DNA of 64,000 nucleotides, from NCBI RefSeq assembly GCF_019754935.1, contig NZ_JAGSOA010000001.1:620001-684000 (forward strand), given 5' to 3'. Shown one piece after another: positions 28,946-38,840 of this stretch. The notes beneath the pieces are model-generated. The model saw only the letters and a program-made list of their open reading frames with translations. It had not been told where the DNA came from and ran no database searches. The stretch comes from Corynebacterium parakroppenstedtii. Its GTDB lineage: Bacteria > Actinomycetota > Actinomycetes > Mycobacteriales > Mycobacteriaceae. Position numbers and translations under genes: made by a program. Position 1 is the first letter of the stretch; every line of letters starts with the position of its first letter.

Positions 28946-29398
28946 TTACCCCTCCAGGTCTTCAGGGCCGAAGGAAAATGGGAGAATTGATTCAAAGGGT
29001 AATACAAATGGACGCGATTCTTTCTCCACGATGACACGGGAACAGCCGAATTCCCTCAAAACCTGCCGGCACGCACCACAAGGCCAACACGGTTCAGCCT
29101 TAAGACCGACGATGGCAACTGTGTCGATACGGGGAACGTCTCCACTTTCCGCAATCATACGAAAGGATGCTGTTCGTTCCGCGCAGTTCGTTAAACCATA
29201 GCTGGCGTTTTCTATGTTGCACCCAGTGATGGTCTTCCCCTCCGTGGTGCGAATAGCAGCACCGACGGGGAACTCACTGTATGGCACATATGCACCTTTG
29301 GCAGCGTCACGCGCTTGTTCTAGCAGTGCGATATCCGCTGCAGCATCAGAAAATTCACCCCGAGAACTGCCGACGTCGGAAGCGTTCTTTTCAATCAT
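28946..29398 (-). CDS. cdd: Cytidine deaminase
   Basis: Converts cytidine and deoxycytidine to uridine forms. It is a tetramer-type enzyme of 150 residues. The zinc site is CAERTA (Cys and catalytic Glu) with PCGACRQVLREFG supplying two more cysteines, and the substrate motif VGAAIRTTEGKTITGCNIENASYG is present in parts. A polar leader of about 20 residues precedes the core. It is the first gene of a two-gene unit with nupC, divergent from deoA across a shared promoter region. Confidence 0.95.
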   Translation of the reverse strand: MIEKNASDVGSSRGEFSDAAADIALLEQARDAAKGAYVPYSEFPVGAAIRTTEGKTITGCNIENASYGLTNCAERTASFRMIAESGDVPRIDTVAIVGLKAEPCWPCGACRQVLREFGCSRVIVEKESRPFVLPFESILPFSFGPEDLEG

Positions 29399-29453
29399 GA
29401 TGTGTCCTCACGATCAAGGAGCCACGAAGGGTGGCATCGTCAAGTAAGCCTGC

Positions 29454-29503
29454 GAACATATGTAAAAAAAGATATTGACATACGTTCCGACTGTTATGAT
29501 AAT
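29454..29503 (+). promoter_or_regulatory. deoA promoter with overlapping inverted repeat
   Basis: TTGACA (29475-29480), a 17-bp spacer and GATAAT (29498-29503) make a near-consensus sigma-A promoter 119 bp before the deoA start. An imperfect inverted repeat, GAACATATGT (29454-29463) and ACATACGTTC (29478-29487), spaced by 14 bp, overlaps the -35 element, a placement typical of a repressor operator. The nearby SorC/DeoR-type regulator is the obvious candidate. Confidence 0.7.
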
Positions 29504-29621
29504 TGAGATCACAACGGGGAAACAAGAGTTGGTTACGTCACACTTTATGCCTTATGACTCATCCCCACTCCCGCCTCACAGGTGACCTCACGGTACACCG
29601 GAACACTGATTGGAGTACTAC

Positions 29622-30917
29622 ATGGCTGAGCATTTCGATGCCGTCGACGTTATCCGCACCAAAAGAGATAAGGGGGAGCTTTCCCAAGACCAAATAAATT
29701 GGGTTATCGACGCATATACCCGCGGAGTCGTCGCTGATGAACAAATGTCCGCTCTCGCAATGGCTATCTTCCTCAATGGGATGAACCGGCGAGAGATCGC
29801 GCAATGGACTCAGGCGATGATTAACTCCGGTGAGACGATGTCCTTTAGCTCACTGTCGCGTCCAACAGCGGATAAGCACTCGACCGGCGGTGTGGGTGAC
29901 AAAATCACCCTCCCCCTCGCTCCACTAGTGGCATCGTTCGGAGTCTCCGTTCCACAGCTCTCCGGACGAGGGCTCGGCCACACTGGCGGCACGCTAGACA
30001 AATTGGAATCGATCCCAGGCTGGCAGGCAAACCTGTCTAACGATCGCATGATGCAGATGCTCGAAGACCCCGGATGCGTCATCTGCGCCGCCGGCTCAGG
30101 GCTCGCACCAGCGGATAAAAAGCTCTACGCACTGCGTGACATCACCAGCACCGTCGATTGCATCCCTCTGATTGCAAGTTCAATCATGAGCAAAAAGATC
30201 GCGGAGGGCACGGGCGCGCTCGTCCTCGATGTCAAAGTTGGTTCAGGAGCTTTCATGAAAACTCTTGACGACGCTCGCGAACTGGCTCAAACAATGGTGA
30301 ACTTAGGAACTGACGCCGGAGTCAAAACCGTCGCACTGCTCACCGATATGTCCACGCCACTAGGAAAGACCGTGGGAAATGCCCTTGAGGTTAGAGAATC
30401 GCTAGACGTTCTCGCCGGTGGAGGCCCTACTGACGTCGTAGAGCTCACCTGTGAATTAGCCCGTGAAATGCTGAGCCTGGCCGGAGTTCACGACGCTGAC
30501 GTTGAAGAAGCTTTGAAGAATGGCCGTGCAATGGACACCTGGAAGTCCATGATCCGCGCCCAAGGTGGTGATCCCGATGCTCCGCTGCCCACCGCGAAAC
30601 ACACAGAAACTGTGTACGCGGATGCAGATGGCGTGATCACCGAACTCGACGCTCTTGCCATCGGTGTGGCTAGCTGGCGATTGGGTGCCGGCCGTGCACG
30701 CAAAGAAGATCCGGTTCACGCTGGCGCTGGGATTGAAATCTTGGTGGACCGCGGCCAAAAGGTCACGAAAGGCACACCCTTGTTCACGCTTCATTCTGAC
30801 GACACGGACCGGTTCGAACGCGCTCTGGAATCACTCAACCAAGGCTGGAGTATCGCTCCTAGCGAGGAGGGCGTTCCTACACCACGTCAGTCCGTCGTTA
30901 TCGAAAAAATCAACTAG
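29622..30917 (+). CDS. deoA: Thymidine (pyrimidine-nucleoside) phosphorylase
   Basis: Phosphorolyses thymidine and related nucleosides to base and (deoxy)ribose 1-phosphate. It has 431 residues. The phosphate-binding KHSTGGVGDKIT and the catalytic/loop segment SGRGLGHTGGTLDKLESIPG are intact, with KKIAEGTGALVLDVKVGSGAF supplying further ligand residues. The C-terminal alpha/beta domain (GAGRARKEDPVHAGAGIE) is complete. ATG 29622 has a TTGGAG site; the frame also has an upstream TTG at 29610 that is less likely. It is followed 67 bp later by the deoC-mutase gene, together forming the catabolic unit. Confidence 0.95.
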   Translation: MAEHFDAVDVIRTKRDKGELSQDQINWVIDAYTRGVVADEQMSALAMAIFLNGMNRREIAQWTQAMINSGETMSFSSLSRPTADKHSTGGVGDKITLPLAPLVASFGVSVPQLSGRGLGHTGGTLDKLESIPGWQANLSNDRMMQMLEDPGCVICAAGSGLAPADKKLYALRDITSTVDCIPLIASSIMSKKIAEGTGALVLDVKVGSGAFMKTLDDARELAQTMVNLGTDAGVKTVALLTDMSTPLGKTVGNALEVRESLDVLAGGGPTDVVELTCELAREMLSLAGVHDADVEEALKNGRAMDTWKSMIRAQGGDPDAPLPTAKHTETVYADADGVITELDALAIGVASWRLGAGRARKEDPVHAGAGIEILVDRGQKVTKGTPLFTLHSDDTDRFERALESLNQGWSIAPSEEGVPTPRQSVVIEKIN

Positions 30918-30984
30918 CCACCAGCCGTTGTTCAGTGCCCATAAGGGGCATTGAACACCTTTTGTTCAATCTTTAGGAGAAACT

Positions 30985-33537
30985 GTGCCTACTACGCCAG
31001 ACAGTCTTTCATCTGGTACGAACACACCCTCGCGCGACGAGGTCGCCTCCATCGTCGACCACACTCTTCTCAAACCTGAATCAACGCATCACGACGTCGA
31101 CGAGCTGATCCACGAGGCAATTGAACTCGGGACGTATTCCATCTGTGTCTCCCCATCGATGCTTCCCGTCACCGTTCCCGACAAACTCCATGTGGCAGCG
31201 GTATGTGGCTTCCCTTCCGGAGCCCACGCCAGTGAGATCAAAGCCGATGAAGCCCGCCTGGCAGTTAACAATGGCGCAGATGAAATCGACATGGTCATCA
31301 ACCTGGCAGCAGCAGCCGAAGGTGATTGGGCCACCGTCGAAAAGGACATTCGCGCTGTCCGGGATGCCGTTCCCTCGCCCACTGTCCTTAAAGTCATCCT
31401 AGAAACTGCTCTTCTTTCCGACGACGATATTATCGCCGCATGTAACGCTGCGAAAAATGCAGGCGCGGATTTCGTCAAGACATCGACAGGTTTCCACCCG
31501 AGTGGTGGTGCGAGTGCTCACGCCATTCGCCTCATGCGCGAGACCGTCGGGCCTGACATGGGAGTTAAAGCGTCTGGCGGAATTCGAACAGCAGAAAAAG
31601 CACTAGAAATGATTGCTGCGGGAGCAAACCGCCTAGGGCTTTCTGGAACACGAGCTGTTCTGGATGGCCTCGCGACGTCTCCTGAAAGTGAAGACGCTAC
31701 GCACAACGACATCCTCGCCCACGCGGAAAAATGGGCAGATAGCGACGTTGATTCCACAGACGCTGAGACGATCCGTGAACTCGTCAAAACTCGGAGCTTC
31801 GACGAATTAACCGCTCGCTTCTCTGGACCACTGCAATTCGGAACCGCTGGTTTACGTGGGGAAATCGGCGCCGGGGAATCACGGATGAACCGGTCCGTCG
31901 TCATCAAAGCCACCGCCGGTCTCGTATCGTATTTAACCGAATCCATCGGATCCGCACCTGTCGTCGTTATTGGCCATGATGCTCGCCACGGGTCGGCAGA
32001 ATTCGCTACCGATGCGGCTGAGGTCATTAGTGCTGCTGGGGGCCATGCGCTACGTTTACCGAGCCATTTGCCTACCCCGTTACTCGCGTTCGCAGTTCGG
32101 CATTTGAAGGCTGATGCCGGCATTATGGTGACCGCTTCTCACAATCCACCACGGGATAATGGATACAAGGTCTATCTAGGTGGACGCATGACCGACCAGT
32201 GGGGCAACGGCGTACAAATCGTTCCGCCGGACGACAGCAATATTGCTAACGCAATCGCACAAACGGGTCCGGCGAAGGACATCCCGCGTTCGTCAGAGGG
32301 TATTACCTTCCTTGGTGAGGAAGTACGTGAAGCCTATCTCGCGGCTCTCGAGACAGAAACGGAACCATTCCGCACGTCGGAAACCGCCAGCAAGGGCGAT
32401 GACTTCTCCACATCCGACGAATCCCACAGTTCGTTCCACAGTGATATTTCCATCACGCTCACCGCAATGCATGGCGTTGGGGCCGAAACCGCCACAAAGG
32501 CGCTCAACAAAGCGGGGTTCACCAATATCACCCTCGTCAAGGAACAAGCTGAACCAGACCCGGACTTCCCCACCGTTTCATTCCCCAATCCGGAAGAAAA
32601 GGGAGCCCTGGATCTCGCTCTCAGCACCGCTCAACGCAGTCACGCTGACGTCGTAATCGCCCTGGACCCCGACGCTGATCGATGCTCCGTCGCCATCCCG
32701 ACGCAGACCAGCGACGCCAACGCAACGGATGAGGCATCGACGAAACCGACGTATCGCCAGCTGACTGGCGACCAAATTGGTGGTCTGCTCGGTGACTTCG
32801 TCGCACGCACAAAGTTGCGCCCGGTTCACCAGGATTCAGGCTCGGATGCAGACACAGCGTCAGACGATGCCACCGCTGAGACGTCGGATCCAGTCTTTGC
32901 CAACTCCATCGTCTCGTCTCGTCTATTGGGAGCTATTGCAAGCAAGTATGGCCTCAATTACGGCCCTACCTTGACGGGCTTCAAATGGATCGGGCGTACC
33001 CCGGACTTGGCATTCGGTTACGAAGAAGCCATTGGCTACTGCACCTACCCACGCATCGTCCGGGACAAAGATGGGGTGTCGGCAGCCGTTACCGTCGCTT
33101 ACCTCGTCGATTCTCTGCATCGGGAAGGCAAAACGGTAGACGATCGGCTCACGGAGATTGCTCGCGACAACGGCGTCTACGCCACGACTCAGGCCGCGTT
33201 CCGGGTTGAGAACCGCCAACGAATCGTCGATGGCATGTCCAAGCTAAGGACAACCCCGCCGGCTGAATTTGCGGGATCACCCATCACGGAGTCCGCGGAC
33301 CTCGCGGACGGTTACCACGGTTTGCCGGGGACAAATGGTGTCCTGTTCCTCACGGAGGACAACACACGCGTCATCTGTCGGCCTTCTGGGACTGAGCCGA
33401 AACTCAAGTGCTATCTCGAGGTTGTCTTACCCGTCGAGGAGGACGCGACCGCAACCAAAATCACGGCACTACAGACTAAAGCTCAGGCAAAGCTCGAGCA
33501 GGTCCGGGCAGAAATAACCGTAGCGACCGGGTTCTAA
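30985..33537 (+). CDS. deoC: Fusion of deoxyribose-phosphate aldolase and a phosphopentomutase-like phosphohexomutase
   Basis: One 850-residue open frame with two enzymes. Residues about 15-250 are DeoC, with Asp102 in EIDMVIN, Schiff-base Lys165 in FVKTSTGF and Lys195 in [10 protein letters not shown]. Residues about 265-850 are an alpha-D-phosphohexomutase: entry motif [13 protein letters not shown], catalytic Ser385 in [11 protein letters not shown], metal site DPDADR (561-566), sugar-specificity loop GYEEAIGY and phosphate loop [15 protein letters not shown]. All key residues of both are present. The likely chemistry is deoxyribose 1-phosphate to 5-phosphate, then cleavage to glyceraldehyde 3-phosphate and acetaldehyde. 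GTG start with TAGGAGA. The mutase might also act on hexoses; fused activity is inferred. Confidence 0.93.
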   Translation: MPTTPDSLSSGTNTPSRDEVASIVDHTLLKPESTHHDVDELIHEAIELGTYSICVSPSMLPVTVPDKLHVAAVCGFPSGAHASEIKADEARLAVNNGADEIDMVINLAAAAEGDWATVEKDIRAVRDAVPSPTVLKVILETALLSDDDIIAACNAAKNAGADFVKTSTGFHPSGGASAHAIRLMRETVGPDMGVKASGGIRTAEKALEMIAAGANRLGLSGTRAVLDGLATSPESEDATHNDILAHAEKWADSDVDSTDAETIRELVKTRSFDELTARFSGPLQFGTAGLRGEIGAGESRMNRSVVIKATAGLVSYLTESIGSAPVVVIGHDARHGSAEFATDAAEVISAAGGHALRLPSHLPTPLLAFAVRHLKADAGIMVTASHNPPRDNGYKVYLGGRMTDQWGNGVQIVPPDDSNIANAIAQTGPAKDIPRSSEGITFLGEEVREAYLAALETETEPFRTSETASKGDDFSTSDESHSSFHSDISITLTAMHGVGAETATKALNKAGFTNITLVKEQAEPDPDFPTVSFPNPEEKGALDLALSTAQRSHADVVIALDPDADRCSVAIPTQTSDANATDEASTKPTYRQLTGDQIGGLLGDFVARTKLRPVHQDSGSDADTASDDATAETSDPVFANSIVSSRLLGAIASKYGLNYGPTLTGFKWIGRTPDLAFGYEEAIGYCTYPRIVRDKDGVSAAVTVAYLVDSLHREGKTVDDRLTEIARDNGVYATTQAAFRVENRQRIVDGMSKLRTTPPAEFAGSPITESADLADGYHGLPGTNGVLFLTEDNTRVICRPSGTEPKLKCYLEVVLPVEEDATATKITALQTKAQAKLEQVRAEITVATGF

Positions 33538-33594
33538 GCACCCGCCTGAATGAAGGCCTTTATGGGTTTCCGGTCCCCGCCGACAACAGGTTTC

Positions 33595-33620
33595 GCACCG
33601 ATTGTTTAATCAATCGGTGC
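33595..33620 (+). terminator. Perfect palindrome after deoC-mutase gene
   Basis: Ten-base perfect arms (GCACCGATTG / CAATCGGTGC) flank TTTAAT, 58 bp past the stop. No U-tract follows, so it could be an attenuated terminator, an mRNA-stabilising end, or a dyad operator. Confidence 0.5.
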
Positions 33621-33678
33621 AATCCGGTGCATGTCGTATAACCCCCATATTTTATGGAGACTTTTGGGTATAAAGAAT

Positions 33679-33718
33679 CCCCAGCTAGAGGCTTAAACGC
33701 TGTTCTAGCTGGGGTTTT
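33679..33718. terminator. Bidirectional terminator between deo unit and tRNA-Lys
   Basis: Arms CCCCAGCTAGA / TCTAGCTGGGG are perfect, followed by TTTTC on the plus strand. It lies directly at the 3' end of the leftward tRNA-Lys and should also end the rightward deo transcript. Confidence 0.85.
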
Positions 33719-33720
33719 CG

Positions 33721-33793
<73 letters not shown>

Positions 33794-34290
33794 AGAAAAA
33801 CAACGATCACCTTGGTGATAAACGTCGCATTGTTGCATTACAAGAACCGGGTAAATCCGCGGTGTTGCAACGAGGAAGAACTATAGCAACCTCTCCCAAA
33901 ACCAACAAATGTCCAGCTCATTACGATATAAAACGACACCGAACAATCGTCGGCAACAAAAATCATACCGGCTATGTAGCCCATCTCGCTCGCGGGAAAC
34001 TCAACAGACCGATCAATCATGAGCCCCACACAGAGTGTTTGAGCAACCACATTGAATTCCACACAAAGCGTTATGGAGTCGTTCAAGGATTGTTCCCAAG
34101 TTGTTACCGCGCAAACACCCCGATTCTTCACGACGCCGCTTAAAGTTCTCTAGTACGATAAGAATCAACTTTATGGACACATCACTGAAGGCGAGTGATC
34201 CAGAAGGTGTAACGCGAGAACCCCTCGCTGATATATCGTGTATGAACGGCTGCACACACGCAGCGAATGACGAATGTGTAAGGGTGGAAA
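33794..34290. other. Intergenic region upstream of L,D-transpeptidase gene
   Basis: This 497-bp region is AT-rich in its middle and has no credible gene; the one long open frame (33787-34143) starts inside the tRNA. It must hold the tRNA-Lys promoter and that of the transpeptidase gene. No recognised operator was found. Confidence 0.5.
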
Positions 34291-35493
34291 ATGCCACAAC
34301 GTAGGTTCATGCGTAGCAAGCACGCACGCATGATCATTTCCGCTTTGGTGGTCACCGGAGTGATCGGAGTATCGGGCTGCACACTCCAAAAGGTTGAAAG
34401 CGGAAGTACGTCCAACAGAGCGAAAACCTCTGAGATGAAAGAGGACGCCAAGCCTGTTGCCAGCGTCTCCGACGGCGATACCGATGTTTCGGTCATTGAT
34501 CCCGTCACCGTTAAGGCTGGTAGCAAGCTATCCGACGTCTCACTCACCTCTTCGGATGGGACAGAAGTTAAAGGTCAATCAGAAAACGACGGAAAGTCGT
34601 GGAAAACTGACGAGGACCTTGGCTACGGCAAGACCTATACCTTGACCGCCACGGCCAAAGACAAGAAGCTTAATTCGACGTTCACGACGGTGTCTCCAAC
34701 CTATCCAATGTCTCCAACCGTCACCCCTGGTGATGGCATGAAGGTCGGCGTTGGACAGCCCTTGAGTATCGACTTCGGTGACTACGTCACCAACAAGAAG
34801 AAGATCGAAGACAACGTTGAAGTCACTACAGAACCCCACGTCGACGGGTCCTTCTATTGGGTGAACGAACGCCTCCTGCGTTGGCGCCCGAAGGATTACT
34901 GGCAGCCAGGCACAAAAGTCACCGTGAAAACCAAGCTCTACGGTAAAGATCTCGGCGAAGGCTCCTATGTCAACGACGATGTCAGCTCCAGCTTCACCAT
35001 CGGCGATCAGATTATTGCCACTGCCGACGACAACACCAAAGAAATGGTTGTCAAGAAGAACGGCGAAGTTGTGAAGACGATGCCCATCTCCATGGGTTCG
35101 GCCTCCTACCCCACTCCGAATGGCGTGTACTTCCTGGGAGACCACAACCCCTCCATGATCATGGACTCCTCGACGTTCGGTCTGCCGACCACTGCGGCTG
35201 GCGGATACCGCAGCACGGTGAACTACGCGACCCAGATGTCGTTCTCCGGCATCTACGTCCACTCGGCACCGTGGTCGATCGCGCAACAGGGAAATACGAA
35301 CGTTTCCCACGGTTGCTTGAACGTTAGCCCCGAGAACGCGAAGTGGTTCCTCGAGAACACCACCATTGGTGACATCGTCGAGGTAAAGAACACACAAGGC
35401 GGACAACTTTCTGGTACCGACGGACTCGGCGACTGGAACATTCCTTACGACAAGATCGTGGAAAGCGGTAAGAACGGGACAGTAGTCCAGTAA
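34291..35493 (+). CDS. L,D-transpeptidase lipoprotein (YkuD domain, LdtMt2-like)
   Basis: Cell-wall enzyme that makes 3-3 cross-links between peptidoglycan stems outside the membrane. Residues 1-30 are a lipoprotein signal with lipobox VSGC (Cys30). Residues about 55-240 form immunoglobulin-like domains with the WVNERLLRWRPKDYWQPGT signature of actinobacterial Ldts. The YkuD domain follows, with HSAPWSIAQQ and the catalytic SHGCLNVSPENAKW (Cys342). The ribosome site AAGGGTGG precedes ATG 34291; an ATG at 34309 is an alternative. It is 400 residues long, close to LdtMt2 size, and transcribed alone, followed by hairpins. Confidence 0.94.
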   Translation: MPQRRFMRSKHARMIISALVVTGVIGVSGCTLQKVESGSTSNRAKTSEMKEDAKPVASVSDGDTDVSVIDPVTVKAGSKLSDVSLTSSDGTEVKGQSENDGKSWKTDEDLGYGKTYTLTATAKDKKLNSTFTTVSPTYPMSPTVTPGDGMKVGVGQPLSIDFGDYVTNKKKIEDNVEVTTEPHVDGSFYWVNERLLRWRPKDYWQPGTKVTVKTKLYGKDLGEGSYVNDDVSSSFTIGDQIIATADDNTKEMVVKKNGEVVKTMPISMGSASYPTPNGVYFLGDHNPSMIMDSSTFGLPTTAAGGYRSTVNYATQMSFSGIYVHSAPWSIAQQGNTNVSHGCLNVSPENAKWFLENTTIGDIVEVKNTQGGQLSGTDGLGDWNIPYDKIVESGKNGTVVQ

Positions 35494-35517
35494 TTACCTA
35501 TTACCCTTCACCCTAAA

Positions 35518-35554
35518 GATGGCCGACAGCTACGCCCCCTAGCTGCCGGCCATC
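35518..35554 (+). terminator. Terminator after L,D-transpeptidase gene
   Basis: A GC-rich stem (GATGGCCG-CAGCT against AGCTGCCGGCCATC) with about 10 nt of loop, 25 bp past the stop. It has a one-base bulge and no long U-run. Confidence 0.65.
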
Positions 35555-35571
35555 ATTGCATTCGTACGCCG

Positions 35572-35598
35572 TGCAGACTGTTCCTCGCACAGTCTGCA
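35572..35598. terminator. Second perfect hairpin between convergent genes
   Basis: TGCAGACTGT and ACAGTCTGCA are perfect 10-bp arms around a 7-nt loop. It lies 34 bp from the leftward HAD gene stop and most likely serves that gene. Confidence 0.6.
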
Positions 35599-35631
35599 GG
35601 CATCTCCGCGCATCACCCGCCCACGGGTGAA

Positions 35632-36549
35632 CTAGTGCGCCTCAGAGGTGTCGTCGAAAAGATGACGAAGGACCTGAACAACCCCCGCCTCCGTATTTGC
35701 CGGAGCGCAATAGTTCGCTTCCTCCATGATCGTGGGATGCGCGTTCTCCATCGCGAACGAGTACTGCCCCTCGGCGATCATTTCGCGGTCATTGAGATAA
35801 TCACCAAACACTGCCGTCTGCTCGCGAGTCACCCCCAAAGACTCTTGTAACCGACGCAGCGCCACCCCCTTATTCACGCTGCTATCCATAACGTCGATCC
35901 AATGCTGCCCGGACACCACCGGTCGGTAACGGTCATCGAGCGCCCCAAAGACGCTCTCTGCCGCGGACTCGGCATCGTCGAAATCATAAATAGCGAACTT
36001 GAGGAAATCATCCTCAACATCGGCAACATCGGGGACGATGTCTAACGAGGCGTAGTACTTACGCGCTTCGGCCAAGAAAGCGTCGTCGTCCCTATCGACA
36101 TACGCACCGTCTGCAGCGCACATAACCAACCCCAGGTTGCGCCCCTCATCGGCTCCCCGACGGACGGCGCTAATCACTTCTTGGGCGATTGATTCGGGAA
36201 TAACGCTCTGCCACACTCTCTCACCCGAGTGGATAACGAGATTCCCGTTCTCGGCGATAAAGTCGTTCGTCTGAGGCAGAGAATCCTCTGAGTGGGCACC
36301 CTGAGCATCTTCCGGGCCTTCCGCACCGCCGTCGGTCGGCTGAAACATCTTGGTCAACGTCGCTAATTGACGACCGCTAGCTGGCACAAACGTGACATTG
36401 TGCTCGGTTAACAGCCGATAAACCTCCCAAAAGCCCTCGGGAAGTTGCGAACCGCCATCCAACAGGGTGCCATCCATATCGCACACAACGAGGCGAATAT
36501 CGAGCTCACGGGGATCTATATCCCTCCACATAATTCCGCGATGCTGCAT
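35632..36549 (-). CDS. HAD-superfamily hydrolase, Cof/type IIB
   Basis: Sugar-phosphate or cofactor phosphatase of the Cof subfamily, cytoplasmic, 305 residues. Motif I is DMDGTLLDGG (about residues 24-33), motif II is the PASGRQLATL-like SGR segment, and motif IV is FGDYLNDREMI, followed by AMENAHPTIMEEANYCAPANTEAGV, a Cof-typical end. The cap domain lies between. Substrate not predictable. The start is uncertain: ATG at 36549 or 36531, both with weak ribosome sites. It is divergent from orn across about 150 bp. Confidence 0.9.
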   Translation of the reverse strand: MQHRGIMWRDIDPRELDIRLVVCDMDGTLLDGGSQLPEGFWEVYRLLTEHNVTFVPASGRQLATLTKMFQPTDGGAEGPEDAQGAHSEDSLPQTNDFIAENGNLVIHSGERVWQSVIPESIAQEVISAVRRGADEGRNLGLVMCAADGAYVDRDDDAFLAEARKYYASLDIVPDVADVEDDFLKFAIYDFDDAESAAESVFGALDDRYRPVVSGQHWIDVMDSSVNKGVALRRLQESLGVTREQTAVFGDYLNDREMIAEGQYSFAMENAHPTIMEEANYCAPANTEAGVVQVLRHLFDDTSEAH

Positions 36550-36696
36550 AATCCACAGCTTACGGAAAAGCTATATTGCAGTGTCACCGTGCCCTCACCA
36601 TTGGGCGGACTTTGCCATCGGGGCGAACTACACTGACAGCGGATGGAAACCACACACCAACTAACGACGAGCAGTACACATAGGAGAGCAGCAATA

Positions 36697-37365
36697 ATGA
36701 CAGAATCCAACGAATCAAATACCACCGACGCGGCAGCACGCAAACCTGAGGACTCGAAGCTGGACCGCATTGTGTGGATCGACTGCGAGATGACGGGCCT
36801 CGATCCCAGCACACACGTTCTCGTCGAAATCGCCGCCATCGTTACCGACGCAAACCTCACTATCCTTGACGAGGGCCTGGATATTGTCATTCACGCCACT
36901 GATGACGAGCTGGCGAAGATGGACGATTTTGTTACCCAGATGCACACCAAGAACGGCCTCACTGATGAGATCCGTCAGTCCCCTGTGTCCGTGGGTGAGG
37001 CAGAGAATGCGGTTCTCGATTACGTCAAGAAGTGGGTCAACGCGCCACGGACGGCACCGCTAGCAGGTAATTCCATCGCTAGTGACCGGAAATTCATTGC
37101 AGCTTACATGCCGAGGCTGGACGAATTCTTGCACTACCGCATGATTGACGTCAGCTCCATTAAAGAACTCGCCCACCGTTGGTACCCCAAGGTGTATCAG
37201 AACCAGCCCAAGAAGGGACTGGCCCACAGAGCATTAGCCGACATCAAAGAGTCAATCAGAGAACTGGACTATTACCGCCGAGCCGTCTTCATCACAGATG
37301 ATCAGGATGCCGACGAGCGAATCAAATCAGCGGCAGATGAGGCCTCTCGACGCTACCCGATTTAG
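36697..37365 (+). CDS. orn: Oligoribonuclease
   Basis: DEDDh 3'-5' exonuclease that degrades 2- to 5-nt RNA fragments, including pGpG. Exo I is WIDCEMTGL (Asp29, Glu31), exo II lies in the [16 protein letters not shown] segment, and exo III is [11 protein letters not shown]. The 222-residue product is slightly longer than usual because of acidic, polar residues at the N-terminus. ATG 36697 has a perfectly placed TAGGAGAG site, while the open frame extends to 36643 without support. Followed directly by tRNA-His, as in many actinobacteria. Confidence 0.96.
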   Translation: MTESNESNTTDAAARKPEDSKLDRIVWIDCEMTGLDPSTHVLVEIAAIVTDANLTILDEGLDIVIHATDDELAKMDDFVTQMHTKNGLTDEIRQSPVSVGEAENAVLDYVKKWVNAPRTAPLAGNSIASDRKFIAAYMPRLDEFLHYRMIDVSSIKELAHRWYPKVYQNQPKKGLAHRALADIKESIRELDYYRRAVFITDDQDADERIKSAADEASRRYPI

Positions 37366-37456
37366 CAGTTCACGACGTGATTTGGGAACTGCCCACCATC
37401 TGTTCTAGTATTTACAGCGCTGCGCAGCGTTCTTGTGAGAACAGCGTCGCAGCAAT

Positions 37457-37530
37457 GGTGACTGTAGTTCAGCTGGTAGAGCACCAGGTTGTGATCCTGG
37501 GTGTCGCGGGTTCGAGCCCCGTCAGTCACC
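37457..37530 (+). tRNA. tRNA-His (anticodon GTG)
   Basis: The acceptor GTGACTG pairs with CAGTCAC, with the extra G-1 opposite C73 characteristic of tRNA-His. The anticodon arm is CCAGG-TTGTGAT-CCTGG. CCA is encoded at 37531-37533. It lies 91 bp downstream of orn. Confidence 0.98.
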
Positions 37531-37538
37531 CCAACTAG

Positions 37539-37570
37539 TCCCTCCAGCACTTCAGTGCTGGAGGGACTTC
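37539..37570 (+). terminator. Terminator of tRNA-His
   Basis: A 12-bp perfect stem (TCCCTCCAGCAC / GTGCTGGAGGGA) with a TTCA tetraloop, directly after the tRNA CCA end. A short CTTCC tail follows. Confidence 0.85.
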
Positions 37571-37680
37571 CGTCATTCCGAGGCCGCTCTGCGGTAAGAA
37601 CCTCGCAGCCCCACACAATAAAACGGCACAACAAAACCGCACTCCATGATGAAGTGCGGTTACTGTAAACCTGCTAAAGA

Positions 37681-37965
37681 CTAATTATTCCTATGAGCTG
37701 CCAGGAGCTTCTGGATTTCCTTAATCTCCTTGGATTGCTTCCTCTTGCTCCGCATTGTTAGCAGAACCATGCCAGCCACGGCAACGCCGATACCGATGAG
37801 GACTTTTTGAACCTTCGGGTCCTGAATCAGCGATGTTGCCTTTTCTTTGGCGTCGTCGGCAATCGTATTCGGGTTAGCCCGATCTGCAAGCTCATCGAGG
37901 GTGCTGGCTAATTGGCTACGAGTACGTTCAAGATCACTCTGGATTGCATCAATGCTGCGAGCCAC
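37681..37965 (-). CDS. DUF3618 small membrane protein
   Basis: A 94-residue protein. The N-terminal amphipathic helix SIDAIQSDLERTRSQLASTLDELADRAN is typical of DUF3618. A membrane segment follows (VLIGIGVAVAGMVLLTM), then a basic C-terminal tail (RSKRKQSKEIKEIQK). The function is unknown; the pattern suggests a membrane-anchored coiled coil facing the cytoplasm. The GTG start at 37965 has an AAGGAGA site. It is divergent from bcp, which is also the arrangement in other corynebacteria as far as I recall. Confidence 0.88.
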   Translation of the reverse strand: MARSIDAIQSDLERTRSQLASTLDELADRANPNTIADDAKEKATSLIQDPKVQKVLIGIGVAVAGMVLLTMRSKRKQSKEIKEIQKLLAAHRNN

Positions 37966-38250
37966 AGGGTCTCCTTAATCCGGTCACGGATGCTAGTCCC
38001 ACGGGCATTACATGGCCCACGAAATAGCACTTTTCTGCTCTTACTCTACGGTAATGGACAACCACAATGCACGACTAACCAGGGTGCGCCGACACCGAAA
38101 TTTCGCAAAACAGAAAACTGCTTGTTCGACCGTCAGAACCAAGACGAAGTCCCCCCGGGAAAGTCCCATGCTACATCTGGTCGCGATGCACGCACTCCCC
38201 GATGAGATGGATCGGCCCCGAGCATTCACTTCCGGGTACCCTCAAAAGCT

Positions 38251-38778
38251 ATGAGTGGTTCAGAGTCACATACACAGCCATCGGCCGAGCAGAAATCGTC
38301 GACCCCACGTCGGCTAGAAAAAGGCGATCCTGCCCCGCAGTTTTCGTTGACCTCAGACGCGCAAACGCAGGTGTCGCTCTCGGATTATTCGGGCAAGAAA
38401 GTCCTGGTCTACTTCTACCCCCGCGCGAACACACCCGGATGCACTAAGGAAGCATGCGATTTCCGCGACAATCTGTCTGTGCTTGCCGACGCGGGAATTG
38501 ACGTCGTCGGCATTTCCCCCGATTCCCCCGAGAAGCTCACGAGATTCAAGGAGAAGTACGAGCTTCCTTTCCCCTTGCTATCGGATCCTGACAAAGAAGT
38601 TATGAAAGCATGGGGCGCGTTTGGAGCGAAGAAGAATTACGGCAAGCTTATCCACGGTGTCATTCGCTCCACCTTCGTCGTTGGTGAGGATCAGACCATC
38701 GAGTTGGCCAAGTACAACGTCCGAGCTACGGGCCATGTTGTGCGCATTCTGAAGGATCTTGGCCTGAGCGATAAATAG
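38251..38778 (+). CDS. bcp: Thiol peroxidase, Bcp/PrxQ type
   Basis: Peroxiredoxin that reduces hydrogen and organic peroxides using thioredoxin or similar donors. The peroxidatic Cys64 and resolving Cys69 lie in PGCTKEACDFRDN, five residues apart as in atypical PrxQ. The thioredoxin-fold strands VLVYFYPRAN and DVVGISPDSPEK follow, with GVIRSTFVV at the end of the core. The 175 residues include a Ser-rich leader of about 20. It is convergent with the amidotransferase gene 62 bp away. Confidence 0.95.
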   Translation: MSGSESHTQPSAEQKSSTPRRLEKGDPAPQFSLTSDAQTQVSLSDYSGKKVLVYFYPRANTPGCTKEACDFRDNLSVLADAGIDVVGISPDSPEKLTRFKEKYELPFPLLSDPDKEVMKAWGAFGAKKNYGKLIHGVIRSTFVVGEDQTIELAKYNVRATGHVVRILKDLGLSDK

Positions 38779-38840
38779 TTCATGGCGGTCTCCGACCCAA
38801 GTGTCTTACCCCACAAGTGCTTTTATTTTCGCGAACCCGG

